DNA of 64,000 bases, taken from assembly GCA_014607495.2 (NCBI GenBank), contig CP053148.1:14694001-14758000 (forward strand), written 5' to 3'. The stretch is from Carposina sasakii (Eukaryota; Arthropoda; Insecta; Lepidoptera; Carposinidae). The first letter of the stretch is position 1, and each line of letters opens with the position of its first letter. The notes beneath the pieces are model-generated. The model saw nothing but the letters and a program-made list of their open reading frames with translations, was not told the origin of the DNA and made no database searches. The translations under genes were made by a program, and so were the position numbers. Of the stretch, positions 24,801-39,800 are shown piece by piece.

Positions 24801-27800
24801 TGTCAAAAAAATGCTAGGAAAAGATGTAAATTTTTTGAAAAAAAAAAATTAAATTACTTAATCTGATAAAAATAGTGTCCAGTGTTTATGCTAGGTTTTT
24901 CATAGATAGATATTAAATATATCTCGTGAAAAAGTCTTGCTACGCGCGTCTATGTGCATTAATGCAGAAAAACGCAGTTTAGACCCTAATATCTTGGGAA
25001 CCAGACACTTCCCAGGTATGCTCCCATGGAGAAAAATGATCGTGATGATGAGGAGATTCCGTAATTTTCGGAAACGTTGACGACCAAAAATCAACCTGTA
25101 TAAACATTGTTTTACAGGATAACATTTTATAACTATGTGTAAAATTTGTGTTATATCATGTGGTTCATTATAAATATGTTATAAACACTTCCACACTGGT
25201 TGAACTCGTTGTATAACATTCAGCAACCACCTTTCCGTCACTCCTTCTTCCGCTAACGTCCTGCCCCGATTCATATAAGACAAAAGTTATAAGTAATTTG
25301 TTATATCAAGTTATAGTTAGTGATACAACATTTATTAGATGCTATTACTTATAATTAGTAAAAAAGCGATTCAACAAAATGTTACCTAACAAATTATAAC
25401 CGTTGTGTTTGAGGATCACGATAAAAACAAATAACGTCTGACTACCTAAACTGGCTAGAACCTAGAATAGAATTGGTAATGATGACATATTACTTACTCA
25501 TCTGACAGTTGTACCCGCCATATCCTAGAGGACAGTCGCACGCATAATGCAGCTTCGTCCCGTTGTCCTGACGACAGGAGCCCCCATTGCGACAGGGTCT
25601 GGACAGGCACGGGTCTGGCAGGACGCGGGTCTGGCAGTATTGCCCGATGAAGCCGTAAGGGCACTCGCAGATGCCGTCCACGTTGCATCTGCCGCCGTTG
25701 TGGCAAGGGCAGACACTCTCGTTCTAAGTGATCAGAAATTATTTTATAAATAAAATAAATATGCACATACCTAGTCCGACATTAAGGTCCCCAGGAAGGG
25801 ACGCTACCAAATACACAAAAGACATCTGCAACGTTTGGTGTATGACACACTTACATTCTTTTGAGGATGACCATCGAGCCTTTACAGGGTCTAATACAGC
25901 ACAAAAAATATTGGAAGGATAGCTCTTAAAAAATTTCGTTTCTTTTATATAAAAAAAATATGGTTGGTAATAAATACCTATAGAATACTCACTTCTGGAA
26001 TGTCACCACGGTCTTGGTTGCCGCATTCTCTGACATTTTCGGACTGAATAGATTTTCTTACGATGTCTACATGCGACTCCAATAGTACCACCTTCACAAA
26101 ATTATTAACTCATAACAATATTGATATAAAAATATTTTTATCACATAAAACAAAACAAGTAATCCGTATGTTATGAAAATAAAAAAATATTTTACCTACG
26201 TAATGTAGAAAAAACATAAGTAAGTATCTGATTTTATTTTATATTACCTCATTTATTTTTATAATAGGAAAACAAGGCACTAAGTACCTACCACTCGAAG
26301 TTCTGAAGTACCTAAGTAGTGAAGTGGTATCAAGGAAAACTAATTGGCAACCTTCAGCTCCATTTTCTTATATGAGCTTAACATATTTCTAAGAAACTCA
26401 AATGATTGTTGAGAATATAAGCCTGACTTACTTTATTTTTACACATCATCACTTCATAATAAACAAAGTCGATTCCCGCTGTCTGTCTGTTCCTACTCGT
26501 ATGTATGCTTAGATCTTTAAAGTTACGCAACGGATTTTGATGGGATTTTTTAATAAATAGAGTAATTAGTAAGGTTTTTATATAAAACTAGGAACCCGCC
26601 CGGCTTCGCACGGATGCAATGCACCCTTACGCGGACGAAGTCGTAGGCGGTCGCTAGTCAAACATATTTCATCCTTGTACTTAATAAGTATAAATTCTTC
26701 GAAGCGGGAAAGTGCTCATAGGTACACATGCTTCTTACATACTCGTATACATGTTGCCATTGATCTGTTTTTAAAATGAACACTTTATTGGAATCGTGTT
26801 GAACTTACATCCTTGATGCATCCGCGGAATCCAGCTAGTCTTCCTATCCTTTCATTTAGTATAACTGAGTCGTCCACTCCACCCACATACATTGGAGTGT
26901 TTAAGTATAGAGACTGAAAGATAAAAATACCATTAATATTATATCACTTATTGACATATCTGCTGCTGCTGGCCCCAAGAACATAAAACTAAATTTAACT
27001 CTTTTGCAGTTTGTGAGATGCAATTCTGACATAATTTCCAAAGTTTTTCCGGAAATAAAATACTGTTATTCAGATTTCAACGTTATTTTCACAAACATAC
27101 ATGACATACCTAGAAATTTACGGACTCCGGGGTCGATTTGTGATATTTGTGTGTACTAGGGCACAAACCTTTTTGGGCGATTCAAGTATCTTCTCATACA
27201 CTTGGCCATTAATCTCCAGAGACACGAGTGCTCCAGATCGGTTGATGCGAATGTCAGTGAGCTCGTTGGCAGGCAAGGGCTTGTTGCTTGTGAGGACCAC
27301 TGGCTCAGTACCTGTCGGGACAAATGAGGCGGTTGGCGTAACTGACATAATCGTGGCGCTATAACAATTACGTAACAAAACAGGACTTAAAAATTGAATA
27401 ATTATTTTTATACTTAGTTACAAAGTGTCATCACAGTAGAATCGCATTAGCCCATGTCTATCCGTAGGTATCGTAAGAGGCGATTAAGGATTTTCACGAG
27501 GTGGGCAGCAGCGCCTCCCATTGACATGGTCAACATAGTCCCGCCTGCCCGCCCATATAGGGACTATAGGCAAAGTCCCTTATGGCAGTAGCCTTGCGGC
27601 ATGCCCTGGGCTTTCGTTTAGCAGTGGACTACTATAGGCTGATGTATGTAATAAGAGAAATAAATTTCTTCGAAACCGTATAATATCTCCGCCTCTGTAA
27701 ATATAGTACACACAAAGAACGCTTTCTAATTGGTGAATTTGCTTGAGCATAATTATGTCTTTTCGGTCTTTTCTACGGTATAAATGTGGCGTCATCGCGG

Positions 27801-30800
27801 GATACCAATTGCGTGACATTAGATTGTGTTTAAAGGTAATTTATGTATATAAAAGTCGCCAATATGGTCAGCTTACCATCACCAAGGTAGAACTGGAATT
27901 CGATCCTGCCGTTACGAACGGCTAAGGATATGAAGGCTCCTTGGCCGGAGTCCGACTCCGCACTGTACATGATGATGCCGTCGGTGACTGGCGCCGTTGC
28001 TCTGATCTTCATGGACATTGTGAAGACTCGGGATTCTTTTGGAGGATCGATGGCCAGATACGCGCTACCAGTGAACGCTGGGTATTCAATCGACTGCTTT
28101 ATTTCACAGCTGTAGGAATGAATGTTGGTTAGTAGACATCAATAATACGTAATGTGTATGTAGATAATTAAATACTCATCTATGATTTAAAAAAATATAT
28201 AGTAATTTAATATTTTTCCCTAACCCATTTGAACCCAGTACCTTGCGCTCGTGTGTTACTATCACTGGTCTTTAACTTAATTTACTTACTTTATTTGATG
28301 TAGATATAGGAGTACGACCCCCCGTAAATGGTGGCAACTAAAAAAACTCCCTGTATGTATGTATAGGTAAATCTGCAAAAAATATCCAACTAACTTTCTG
28401 CCAGTGAAGGCTCCGGGGCACGTGCACTTGTATCCGTCGGGTATGTTGGTGCACTTTCCCTGGCCGCAGAGGCCAGGCTGGCACGACTCCCCTTGTCTGT
28501 CGCAGTACAGTCCTCCGTAGCCTCCAGTACAAATGCAGATGAAGCCGTTCTCGTTGCTAGACTCCTGTAATATAACGATTCCATTTTTGAACCAAATGAT
28601 GATGAGTACCTAAACCGACGAGCGTTCATAACACAGAGATGTATCTATAGAATGGTCCTGGTTTGAACAGAATCGTTGTTTTTGTATGCAGTGAGACAGA
28701 AAATGTGGTCATACACATAGTAACTAGCGTCATCGTTCATCAGAAGTATTCTATGAAACTCACAATTTTATGGCTTACACCAGGACTCAATCTATGATAT
28801 CAATGGTTCATGAAAAATATTATTAGTTCATGAAAAATATAATTTTTATAGATAACCTAATTAGGTTCAATTTTAATTAAATTGAATGGCAGTGCTATAC
28901 GCTCGGAGAGTGAAGGTGAGCGGTGCTGACCAAGATTGAAAGATTAATGAAAGAATGATGAACGAACGTCCCTCACAAATGTTCAGTACCTTACCCGAGC
29001 AACTATGTACTCCGTCAAATGAAGACAGTGAATAAACACAATCCTGTAGATGATTCATCAATCAAATACCTACCTGGCAGACCCCATTGTTCCTGCAGGG
29101 GTTAGCTTGACAAGAGTCGCATTCGTTGATATTGGACTTGTCAATGCTCTCTGCCATTATGTTGACGTCTTCTTTAGCCAGTTGTAGTAAGCTAACACAT
29201 CCGATGAAGCTGTAAGATTTTTAAAAAGTATATTGGCATGCACGTATTATGATTGAACAGGTGCATAAAGACTTGTTTGCATTGCATCACGATGATGTCT
29301 TACGACACGTGGCATCACATCAAAATTATGACAAGAAAAACCCTGATGAGATCAAAGTACCTACGATGATAAAGTTGCAAACAGTTGGAAAAAAATACTT
29401 TGTAGCTTCGATCGTAAAAAGCATACTGACCCATTGGCGCCTGCCAATTTAGCTGGTAGCTGATCAAGATCAGGCACGCCTCCAATATAAAGTGGTTGAG
29501 CCAGTTCTAAAATCTCATAAGGATGTGTTTGGTGGGTGGTGGTATGTTGGCCGCTGTCCACGTCCATGGACACTGTAAAAGAAAATATTGAGTTACATAT
29601 TGTCATTGTGAAATCATCACTTCAGCTTTGAGAACTAATGAACATAGTTTCTTTCAAATACCTATATAGCATAGGGTGGAGCGTAGGAATGTACCTCATT
29701 AAAATTTCAAGACTTTTAAAAGACTAAATTTAATAATAATTTCTAAATATTATTCTCTGCATTATCTAATCGTTAAGCATCGTAATAGATCCTATTACAC
29801 TAAATTACCTAAGCTAATGAATCCCATAATCGACTAAGATTAAGATGTAATTATTGCATCAAGTGGCATATATAGGGTGTTTGTAACAGCCGGGCAAATA
29901 TTGATATGGTGACTTCAGACCATGATTCTGAGTCGAAAAACACTGAAAGTTTTCGCAGGAAAATTCCAAAATTTTCCGATTTGTTTTTTTTATAAAAAAA
30001 TCATTTTTTTTTAAATAAAATAGTTTAGTTCGTTTAATTAGGACTTAGATAATAACTTTAAAACAAATCTTAAACAATAGATAATTTTCAAAAAAAGTTG
30101 CCCTCAAAAAAGTTCAATTAACTGATCAACCCTGATGTAAAGTTACAAGTAATCCAAAAAAAACAGAAATGTATCAAACATTAAATATAGCCTTTATCAA
30201 CAATTAGTTAATAATATACAAAATTTTATATTAGTAGCTCTATCCCTATGACCAGCCCATGTCTATTTCAGTTGTTTAATTCTGAATTTTATATCTGTAA
30301 TTTTGGTTTGTTACCTACATACATACATACATAAAAGTTACGTCTCTTTCCCGAAGGGGTAGGCAGAGATCACGGATCTCCAATTCATCTGACTAATTTG
30401 ATCGGTGAAAGTCCGGCGAGGTCTTTCCCTTCCAACCCTTCCATCCACTCTTCCGTTGTACACTTTCTTTGTCAATCTACTTTATTTTCATCCATCCTCT
30501 CCACATGCCCAAACCATCTCAACATACCTTTCTCAATCTTCGTCACAACGTCCTCATTTATACCACACTTCTTTCTGATCACCTCATTTCTTATTCTATC
30601 TTTCAAAGTGACTCCACACATACTTCTCAAAGCTCTCATTTCCACTGCATTCACTTGACTTTGTTGTTTTGGTTTCTGCCATACCCAACTTTTACTACCA
30701 TACATAAGAGTCGGCACCAAAACACCTCTATGAATAGCCAGACGTGCCGTTTACGACACTTTCTGGCTACCAATAAAAGAATTAAGTGCCCCATTCACCC

Positions 30801-33800
30801 GATTCCCAGCATTCACTCTCCTTACAATATCTTTGTCATGCTTACCATCCCTTGTTTGTTACCTAATTGTTGTTAATCTTACTTTGTGTTTTAATCTTAT
30901 ATTAAGTATGCTTCTTTCTATTCTGTGTTGACAGGTTTCCAATGTCTTTATGTTTTTATTTGTACAACTCCATGTCTGGTATCCATATGTCATGCTAAGC
31001 AGAATACATGTGTTAATTATTTTCTTTTTTAATTTTATTGTTTTATCCGAGTTTTTCATAACTTCCTTCAACAACCAGTAGCTCTTCCATCCTATAGCTA
31101 TTCTGTTGTTGATTTCTTTTGTTGCTACGTCTGTTGGAGCTATTATTTGACCTAAATACACACTCGTCCACATATTTCAGTTCCGGTACATTATTAGGCT
31201 TAATTGGAATTTTTATGTAGTTTGTCATTAACTTTTACAACAAACATTACTGATAATCAAAATAAAAATGCATTTCCTGTGTAGTAATAACACTGTCGTA
31301 TAACATAATACAATGGTACTTATTCAGAATTTCAGTATTTGCCTGGCTGTCATCCACATCCTGTATAGGTATTGTATTATAATATACTAACGCAAAATTC
31401 CATGAAATCGTTGTATTCATAGGTACTTCACTATTCACTGTGTGAGAAAAATAAAAGTAATAAAACATTTCGAAAGTGCTATCTTAAATAGCTAGTTAAC
31501 CCATCGCATCGTTTTGTTAAGCATTTCAAACTGTTTTTTTTTTTTTTTGTTACCTACCTTCGGTGTTCTTCTTGCTGATCCTAACGGTGTGCCAAGTATT
31601 AAGCCCCAGAGGCTGGTTGCCAGTCAAAGTGATGATATCTTCCCCACCAGTATTTAAAATGAATTGTGGTACTCCTCGAATAAGTTGCAGAGCAATAAAA
31701 TCGCCAAAGCGATCCGGGCTCTGACTATTGTATAGAATTAGGCCGTCGTCTTCTGCAAGTAAAAAAGGAGATCAAAATATTTTGAAAGTTGATGTATAAA
31801 GTTTTGAGCTAAGATAGAAATTATAATTTACCTCTAGGTTTGAATGCAATTTTTATGTCAAACTGTTTGAAAGAGTCCTTTAGTGTTGGCAATGATATCC
31901 AGCTTTCGCCGTCAAATCTCGGCACTATACCGTCAACGCGGACTATTACTTTGGACTCCTGCACATTACGACCGTCCGTGGCTCTGCATATATAAATGCC
32001 CGCATCCTGCTCTGACAGATTTTCTAAACGAAGATAAGGCTGAAAAAAATATTTTATTTATCGTAGATCTTATTAATATTGATATCAATATTTTATTTAA
32101 AGAATTCACATTTACTACCTCATTTGATCGTACTCCAGGTGCTATCTGACCATATGGCCTTCTCCATTCAATTGCTGGCAAGTCGGAGTTCAAATTGCAA
32201 GGGATATCTACGTAATGACCGAGACGAGCTGAGTATGTTGTATACTGGTCGTCTTTTGGTGCTTCTTCGCCTAAAAAACAACAGTCACAATATAACGAAC
32301 ATGTCTTGATCCGTTCGCGATCAGAAAATGTTTACCAGTTTTCAAATTAGATTTCACATTATGCTGATCTGGATCTGTTCAAACTGGTATTTTTTCCTAG
32401 TTAGTATCTCTGGACCTTGTATCTACTAAATATACAAAAGACACTAAGTACCCAATATAGATAGTTATGTGCTATAAAGTAAAAACAAAATTTTCGGTGC
32501 GGAATTTGTCAGGAGGAATTGAAAGCCTACCTGGTATGACATCGAGGGTGAAGTCTTCAGATGATATTCTGCCGTAAGCGTCGCGACCTGTACATCTGTA
32601 GACAGCAGCGTCTGTGCTGCTCACACTGGACAATGTCAGAATCGCGCCATTACTGGTCAACTAGAAACAAATATTTTTATAATCTCTTTAAACTTTTTTA
32701 TTTTATTAGAAACAAAATAAACAGAGTGTAATTAATAGCCAAATATTGATTATGCTCAGTTCAGACTACTCGTATGATTATGAAGCGAAAATCACTACTT
32801 AAATAATTTCGCAGGCAAATTCCGAATTTTTCATATTTTTTTTATAGTTCGCTCTACTAGGCCTTCGATAATGCTTTAATACAAGATTGTAAAAGTACAT
32901 TTTTATTTTATTTTTTGGGATAACAACAGCTACATAATTTGAAAAAAAGTTGTTCTCAGTTATTTATCCGAAAACCAGCAATGAATCATGCAATAACTGA
33001 TAAGCCCATTTAGCAAGTTACCGGATCGCTCGATACAATTAGCGCGGAATGCAAACATGGCGGATTATAAATTAAAAATAAATTTTATTCCATGGTACTT
33101 ATTTAGCATTTCAGTATTTGCCAGGTACATAGAACCTGTATAAAGTAGTTATTATTGATATGAGTTACTAGTAAACTGTGTTTATTTATTGAACTCAATT
33201 TCAAAATGTTTTGAAAACTTTCCAAGTTTTGGAATATCAAATGTGTTCGGTAATAGTTATTTCGACTGATTAAATAACTTTTGTAACTTCTTCAAGTCAC
33301 TTGCATATGCATCTAACATTATTACGTTCAAAACTTCTTGCAACCTGAGTGCATATTGACCTATTTACCTTTCGCTGATCGAATTACTATGAGTTTTAAT
33401 TGAAGGATTTTTAATTAAATACAAGGTATAAATTAAATATTAACATTATAGTACGGGAAAAATTTGAAACAGATTATTTGTTAGGCAAAATTGAATGAAA
33501 ATACTCCTAGCCACGAAAATTGTGACAGTAATATCTTTTGTTAGATTATAGCATGGGTGATTTCTAAACAACTCTGAAATATTCATACGACCGTGTTATA
33601 AATATATCGTTTCGAGTCTCAAGTTTTGTAGATAGGTTTGCAGTGGGCTATTTTTGTAGTATTACGATACATCCTGTATATTGTTTCTGTATTAATTTCA
33701 GTGATAACTTTTCTATAACAAGATGCGATAAGTATTAATACTTACTTTACTGTCAATAAACTCTCGTGTGCCCAGTTTTTCCCATGACACGGTGACACCT

Positions 33801-36800
33801 CTCGAATTGGCTCGACAGACCACGTTTAAGTTCTCTCCAGTATAAAACGATCTATTTGGCTGCTCGATTGATACCAAAACTGGCGATTCCTTATCTGTAA
33901 GTGTTACCTTTGCATTAAAACAAGCTCTAAACACTTGGTTTACTTGATTTACCTACTGTACGACTGCTTGATTGTTATTACAGCGCGGTGAAAACGTAAT
34001 ATTTTAGTTATGGTAAGTATAATTTTTCTAATTAATCAATAAAAGGAAAATTTCAAAGAGCTAGGAACATAAATAGCGCATATTTCTCTTGAAGTTTTTT
34101 TACGATTTTAGACTCAACCTTTATTTGACCCGAGTTTGCTCAAAGGGAAGAAGCAAACATACAAAGTACTGATAAAAGCTACAATCCTTTAAAACACTTT
34201 GTGAATATAATTAATTTCTTAATAAGTAATTCTACGTTTTTATAATTCTTTTTGTGCGCTCGGCCTTTGTTGAAAATTTAATTGAGGAAATATAAATTAT
34301 CGTAGTTACGTTATAAGTAAGCTCTTTCCTGAAAACCTGAGTGACTACCGAGTGTATTTCTAACCATGTGCCGAGGATTCTCAACTGTAAATAGTTGGCT
34401 AGTTAGGCAGGTATCTAATCTAAAAACCTAAACTGCAGGACCATGAGAAGTACCTATCATGGCAGAGTACTAAGACAAAGTAACATCGTTTCTCAGCTGA
34501 ATGAAGTTTGCTGTTATAATTCCTTCAATAAGAAACCTTTCTTTGTGACGTTCGTTTAATGAGGCGATGATGTTAAACGATTTCGGACGTCAGTTCCAAA
34601 CTAAATTACATTTTCTACAATCCCTATTAACACGTGTCAACACAAAACAAATTGTTGCCATACCAAAAGCACATAAACTCCAACATGAATGTTACGCCTT
34701 AACCTTTCTTTTTTCTTTTCTTGTTATCATTTCTACCTTAATCTCTCTACATCATGTACCGGTAGGTATATCTTATTAGTTATTACACAATGTGTAATAC
34801 ACATATTATAACTATATATGATATAGCGTAGTAAATATACAAACATGAGCGCTACAACCAAATAAAAATGTTAAAACCATGCAGCAGTACCATGCAAACC
34901 TCAGATTACATGAACCACCACCTATGTTAGTAAGGGAAAACACATAAATTTAAGTTGTAATATTTACATTAAATAATCAAACCAAGAAAAACAGCATGAC
35001 CAAAAACGAAAACACATGAAAAATAAACAAAGACAACATTTTGAGACGTTCCCAACGATTAACATTATACCAAAACTGGACTCAGGCCTAACACACCCAT
35101 ACATTTTTACATAAACCCGCATCTAGTTCGTATTACCATAGACAGATGGGGAACTGTCCTGCAACTCAGTCAGACGTTTGTCCCTTGACGGGCAGTTCTC
35201 CTCATCACTACTGTCCAAACAATCGGCATGTCCATCACAGACGAGATCCTTGTCTACACACCCCAAGTCGTCCAAACAAAGAAATTGGGTTGTTGAGCAT
35301 TCATGACCTTTACACGAAAAATGTGTTGCTTTTCAAATTAAACAACTTAAATTAACATAAATTCAGCGATACTATCAAATAAAGATACATAAAAAAATTG
35401 GATAGTAAGAGATAATCTGAGTTTTAAAACTTAAAACTGGAGATAAATTTAAGATATGGATTAGCGTCAGATTAGTTAAACAATTCTATCTATTGGTTAG
35501 TTACGACGATCACTGACCCTCGATGTGGAGATTGATGTAATTGCTAGTATATCTTCCTCGTTGATCATGTATTCTGCAGATGTATCTTCCGCTGTCCGAT
35601 TTCTTGGCACTTCTGATGTAAAGGGATCCATCCTTGCGCATTTTGGCTGATCTAGGGACGGGTCGTCCGTCCTTGGTCCATGTAATGGAGAGATCTGGCT
35701 GGGTCAGGTCGCAACCCAGTTGTACTACAGCTCCCACGTGGGCATACTGCTCGTTATCATGTGACTCCTTCTCGCGGTCGGTATCTTCTACGAATAGTTG
35801 TTATCATGCAATCAAACCCTCAAACATGGTGAATTCGAAGTGATAAGAAAAGCATTGAAATCAAAAATTGTGTTAGGTGAGTGCGTATCGAAGTCGAGAC
35901 ATTCGTAGGTTAAGATGTCATGAAGAACATTAGTTGTTCATGTCATGTCGCATCAAGTCGCCTTTTCACAATGAGATGTAATGTCATACGAGTTTATATC
36001 TTGAGATGTCAAAATTTATCGCTCGTCGTACATTTTGTACGACTATTCTGTATTTACAGGTACAGTTTGGTAATATCTAGATAGATATTAGACAGAGACA
36101 CTGTGAATGGTCTCGTGCAAAATGTATGAGTAAGTTTTTACATCTCAAGATATAATATGATATTACATTACATCCCTAGTAAAAAGGCGACTTCAGAATT
36201 CAAAATGGAGATGGCAAAAGATGAGTGTGTAATTTGATAAAATTGAAATGTAATTTCGAAAAAGTGCATTAGATGAAATTGTAGTGGATACAAAACTTAC
36301 CGCTTACTACCACTTCGGCTTTGTTCGTGGCTTGAGACACTTCGTTTCTAGCAAAACATTCATAATAACCGGCGTCTTCAACTTCTATGTTGTGGAATAT
36401 AAGTTTTGAATCACGGACCTCGATGTTGCTACAGATTACAAAATCTAAATTAGTACCTTCTATTTGCCAATGTGTTTATCAAGTTACTAATGTTACAATA
36501 TATTAAATAACTTTACCTTGAGAAAGGTTTGTTAACAGGCGTCCATTGTATGAGAGAGATGTCATCTCCATCTACAATGCACTCAACGGTCGCGGTTTGT
36601 CCAGGGCGCACAGTCTGCGATGGAGGCTGTAGGGTTACGCTCACTGGAGCGAGGACTCTGAGATTAGTAATGATATTCTGCTGGGCCTCGTTGGTGTCAA
36701 TGTTATAAAGGGTGCATTCGTACAAACCACCATCATTTTTCGTTGTCTGTGAAATAAATTAGATTTAGTCTTTGGTTTCAATAGAAATGAATGAATGAAT

Positions 36801-39800
36801 TCTAAGAATTATATTAATGGAGAAGTAGGTCAGTGGTTAGAGCGCTAGCACGGTGCAGAGGTCGTGGGTTCGATTCCCACTCGGGTGAGGAATTTTTTCC
36901 ATTTCTTTATTAATAATATTATGAATTCTTAGAACATAACTTATTAGGTTCTGAGTAGCAGCTTAACTACCCACATAATCAACCTAGTTATGCTAATCAT
37001 CTTTAAATCAAGTCATGGATGGCAAGAAATGGATTACGGTCTAATATCAAGTGCCGCAATAAACTAATATCAGTGACTAAAGGTGCTAAGTTCAGTGGTT
37101 CAACAAGATGTTATTAAAAGCTCTTACATAGGCAATGACTAATTCATTTCCACGCTGGACTGCGTTCGGCTGCAGAGGACGCCGGTCTTCACGGGACCAT
37201 ATCACCCGATATCCCGCAGAGTTTGTACAACTACAGAAAAATAAAAGAGCGTTAGAAATCACTATATTTTATTAAAATGACTCGAATTTTATAAAAATTC
37301 AACATTTAGCACGTTACCAAAATATGTACAGCACCTGGGGGGCAGGATTGATACTATTGTGATAGTGATCACAGCTTAAAGCGTTGGCTTGCTTTGTTTC
37401 CATAGTGGAAATATAACCAGATCACGAAATTATAATTGAGAATTTCATGATGCTAATCAGATGATAATCTAACAATATTAATAACCTGTATATATGAGTT
37501 TGTATATATGTACTTATATAGCAACCTACCTCATGTTAGTTGATTGCCCAACGCCAACCAGTTTAGTTCTGGGCCTTTCATCATCGGGGTTGAACTCGTA
37601 CTCTCCACTTCCTTCTAAATTATAAAAATGGATAAAAATTACATTTGGTTCATCTCAAGTTCGTCGTCGTCAGCCTTTTGCAGTCCACTGCTGGACTCAG
37701 GGGACGCCACATGTGCACTGCCATGAGAGGTTCTTGCCCGTAATCACCACGCAGGATAGGGGCGGGTTGGTGACCGTTGGATCTTAAGTAGTAGCACGCA
37801 AATGTAAATTATGTCTGTCAACTTATATGTTGTCTGCCAACTTTTGATTGTAATCTCTATACGAAAAAGCAGCAAGCTTGCGTAAATCTAGATTTGATTA
37901 CAATGACGAATTAGCACACATGATCGTTCTTTCTGTTATATTGAAAAACTAAATAGCTTATTTTGGACAGACCTACCTTATATCTAGATTTACAAATAGT
38001 GGGACTAAGAAACTAGGCGTAACTTAATGAAACTTTATCTTAGTTTTTTACCTTCAAAGCCAATATCTCCACGGCGGGCCTGTACATTAACTCTTATCTG
38101 TTCCTCTCTCACACCAGCCGGAGACCAGGCTTTGCATATGTAGAAGCCGGAGTCTCTTTCTGTGGCGGTGTTGACGCGGTATATAGCTTTCTCCTGGTTA
38201 GGTTGAGCCAAAACAACGCCATCGGTAGCTGTAAAATATTTGATTTTATATCGTCTAGAACTAAGAACGTAAAGGTGCATTTCCACCTAAAGCGTTGGCT
38301 ATTTTAGTGTGGACAAAAATTGGTAACTTTCGGCCGGTGAAAAGTCGCCTTTGTAAAGAATCGTTTTACCCGAGTGCGCTACAAAAGGTTTATGTTTTTC
38401 GAGAGTATGTATGTATATTTCTTTAGCATGCTCTAGAGTCTAAACGGCTTTCCGCATTTGAGTTTAAGAGGTATCATTAGACGACTAACGTGAGAGTGAC
38501 ACTAGGTCAAAAATTTTAGGCAGCCGGATTTTTTCTATAAGTAATTATTTATGTTACCAGCAAGTGTTGAAAACCAACAACTTTAGGTCAGTGGAGAGGA
38601 TCCTTAACAATATTTTCTTTGGAACCAAGTAAGGAGAGCCCCTTACTGTATCTTTGGGTATTCCACGAGAAGACTTAATTTCTTCGTAGAATTAATAGGT
38701 CGAGGTAGCCACATACGTGAAACTAAAACTAAACAGACAAGCACAAAGCTAGAGAGTTAAGTAGCGGATCGTTATATTAAGGCATCCTATACTTATGTAA
38801 CTAAACGAAGTAACCAATTAATTTAACCCTTAACCTAGCACCTATTTTAGACCTTTAACCACCTACGTGCAGTCTCAGAGACCTCTGATAGATTATTGCG
38901 TTTATTTTGGGATCTATCAGAAGAAATTTAAGTTCAGTTTAATATAATGCATGTTTACTCAGTATATTTAAGTTCTCATTATATTTAATTTTTTTATATC
39001 GCTTTTAACGTAACATTCTAAATTATAAGCAACATTTATTCCGTGGAGTGGACTCCTGGTGACCTGTAATAGAGGCTATCTTTAGCCTACTTCAGGTACC
39101 AGTCTCTCACAATACGCGTTTATGATATGTTTATTTTATAATATCTATGAACATTGTGATGAGAAAAATAAATAAAATTTAAATTGAAATTGAAATACAT
39201 ACTTATTAACTTTTTTAGCACCACAAATTAGCAACAGTTATATAAAAGTCATATAAAAATTGTGAAACATTCAAGAATTAAGATATAAAGCAATAAAAAT
39301 AAGTATAGTAAGAAAACTCGAACATGTAGTTTTCTTATTTCTAATAATTTCAATTAACTAAAAATAAAATGACACAAAAAATTAAACAAAATATTTATTA
39401 TTGAACAAAATTGCAATGCCTAAACTTTTAATTTTTTTGTGACGTGAAAGCGGACTAAAATCTTCCAATGAGTCGTTATCTACTAAAGGGCTGGATGGAG
39501 ATTGTGCCTTGAAGAAGCTCCGGTTCCGGTAAACTTTTTTGATCATTTTCACCAACAATATCAGATTTGGAGTCGTAATCTTCAGTCTGCACTTGATAAA
39601 TGGTTACTGGTACATCAGGTTTGACGTCGCTGCAAACCTCGTCAGAAATATTTTACATATCTCACATATCCCACATATCCCATACAATCTCTACTCTTCT
39701 TTATTATTTTCGTGAATATCGTTCATTTTGACACTAAAGCAGTAAAATTGATAAACAAAGTCACACAACCACCTACGTGCGGTCACGGAGACCGCCGGCA

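Noticed and set aside
25547..25753. Plus-strand open frame opposite the EGF exon
   Set aside because: Antisense shadow of perlecan exon 41; the minus strand has the cysteine pattern and splice sites.
30398..30876. Long plus-strand open frames
   Set aside because: Complement of the LINE reverse transcriptase fragment encoded on the minus strand.
39476..39629. Extra perlecan exon in intron 21
   Set aside because: There is an AG before it, but the phase from exon 21 hits a stop and the open frame has no Ig features.
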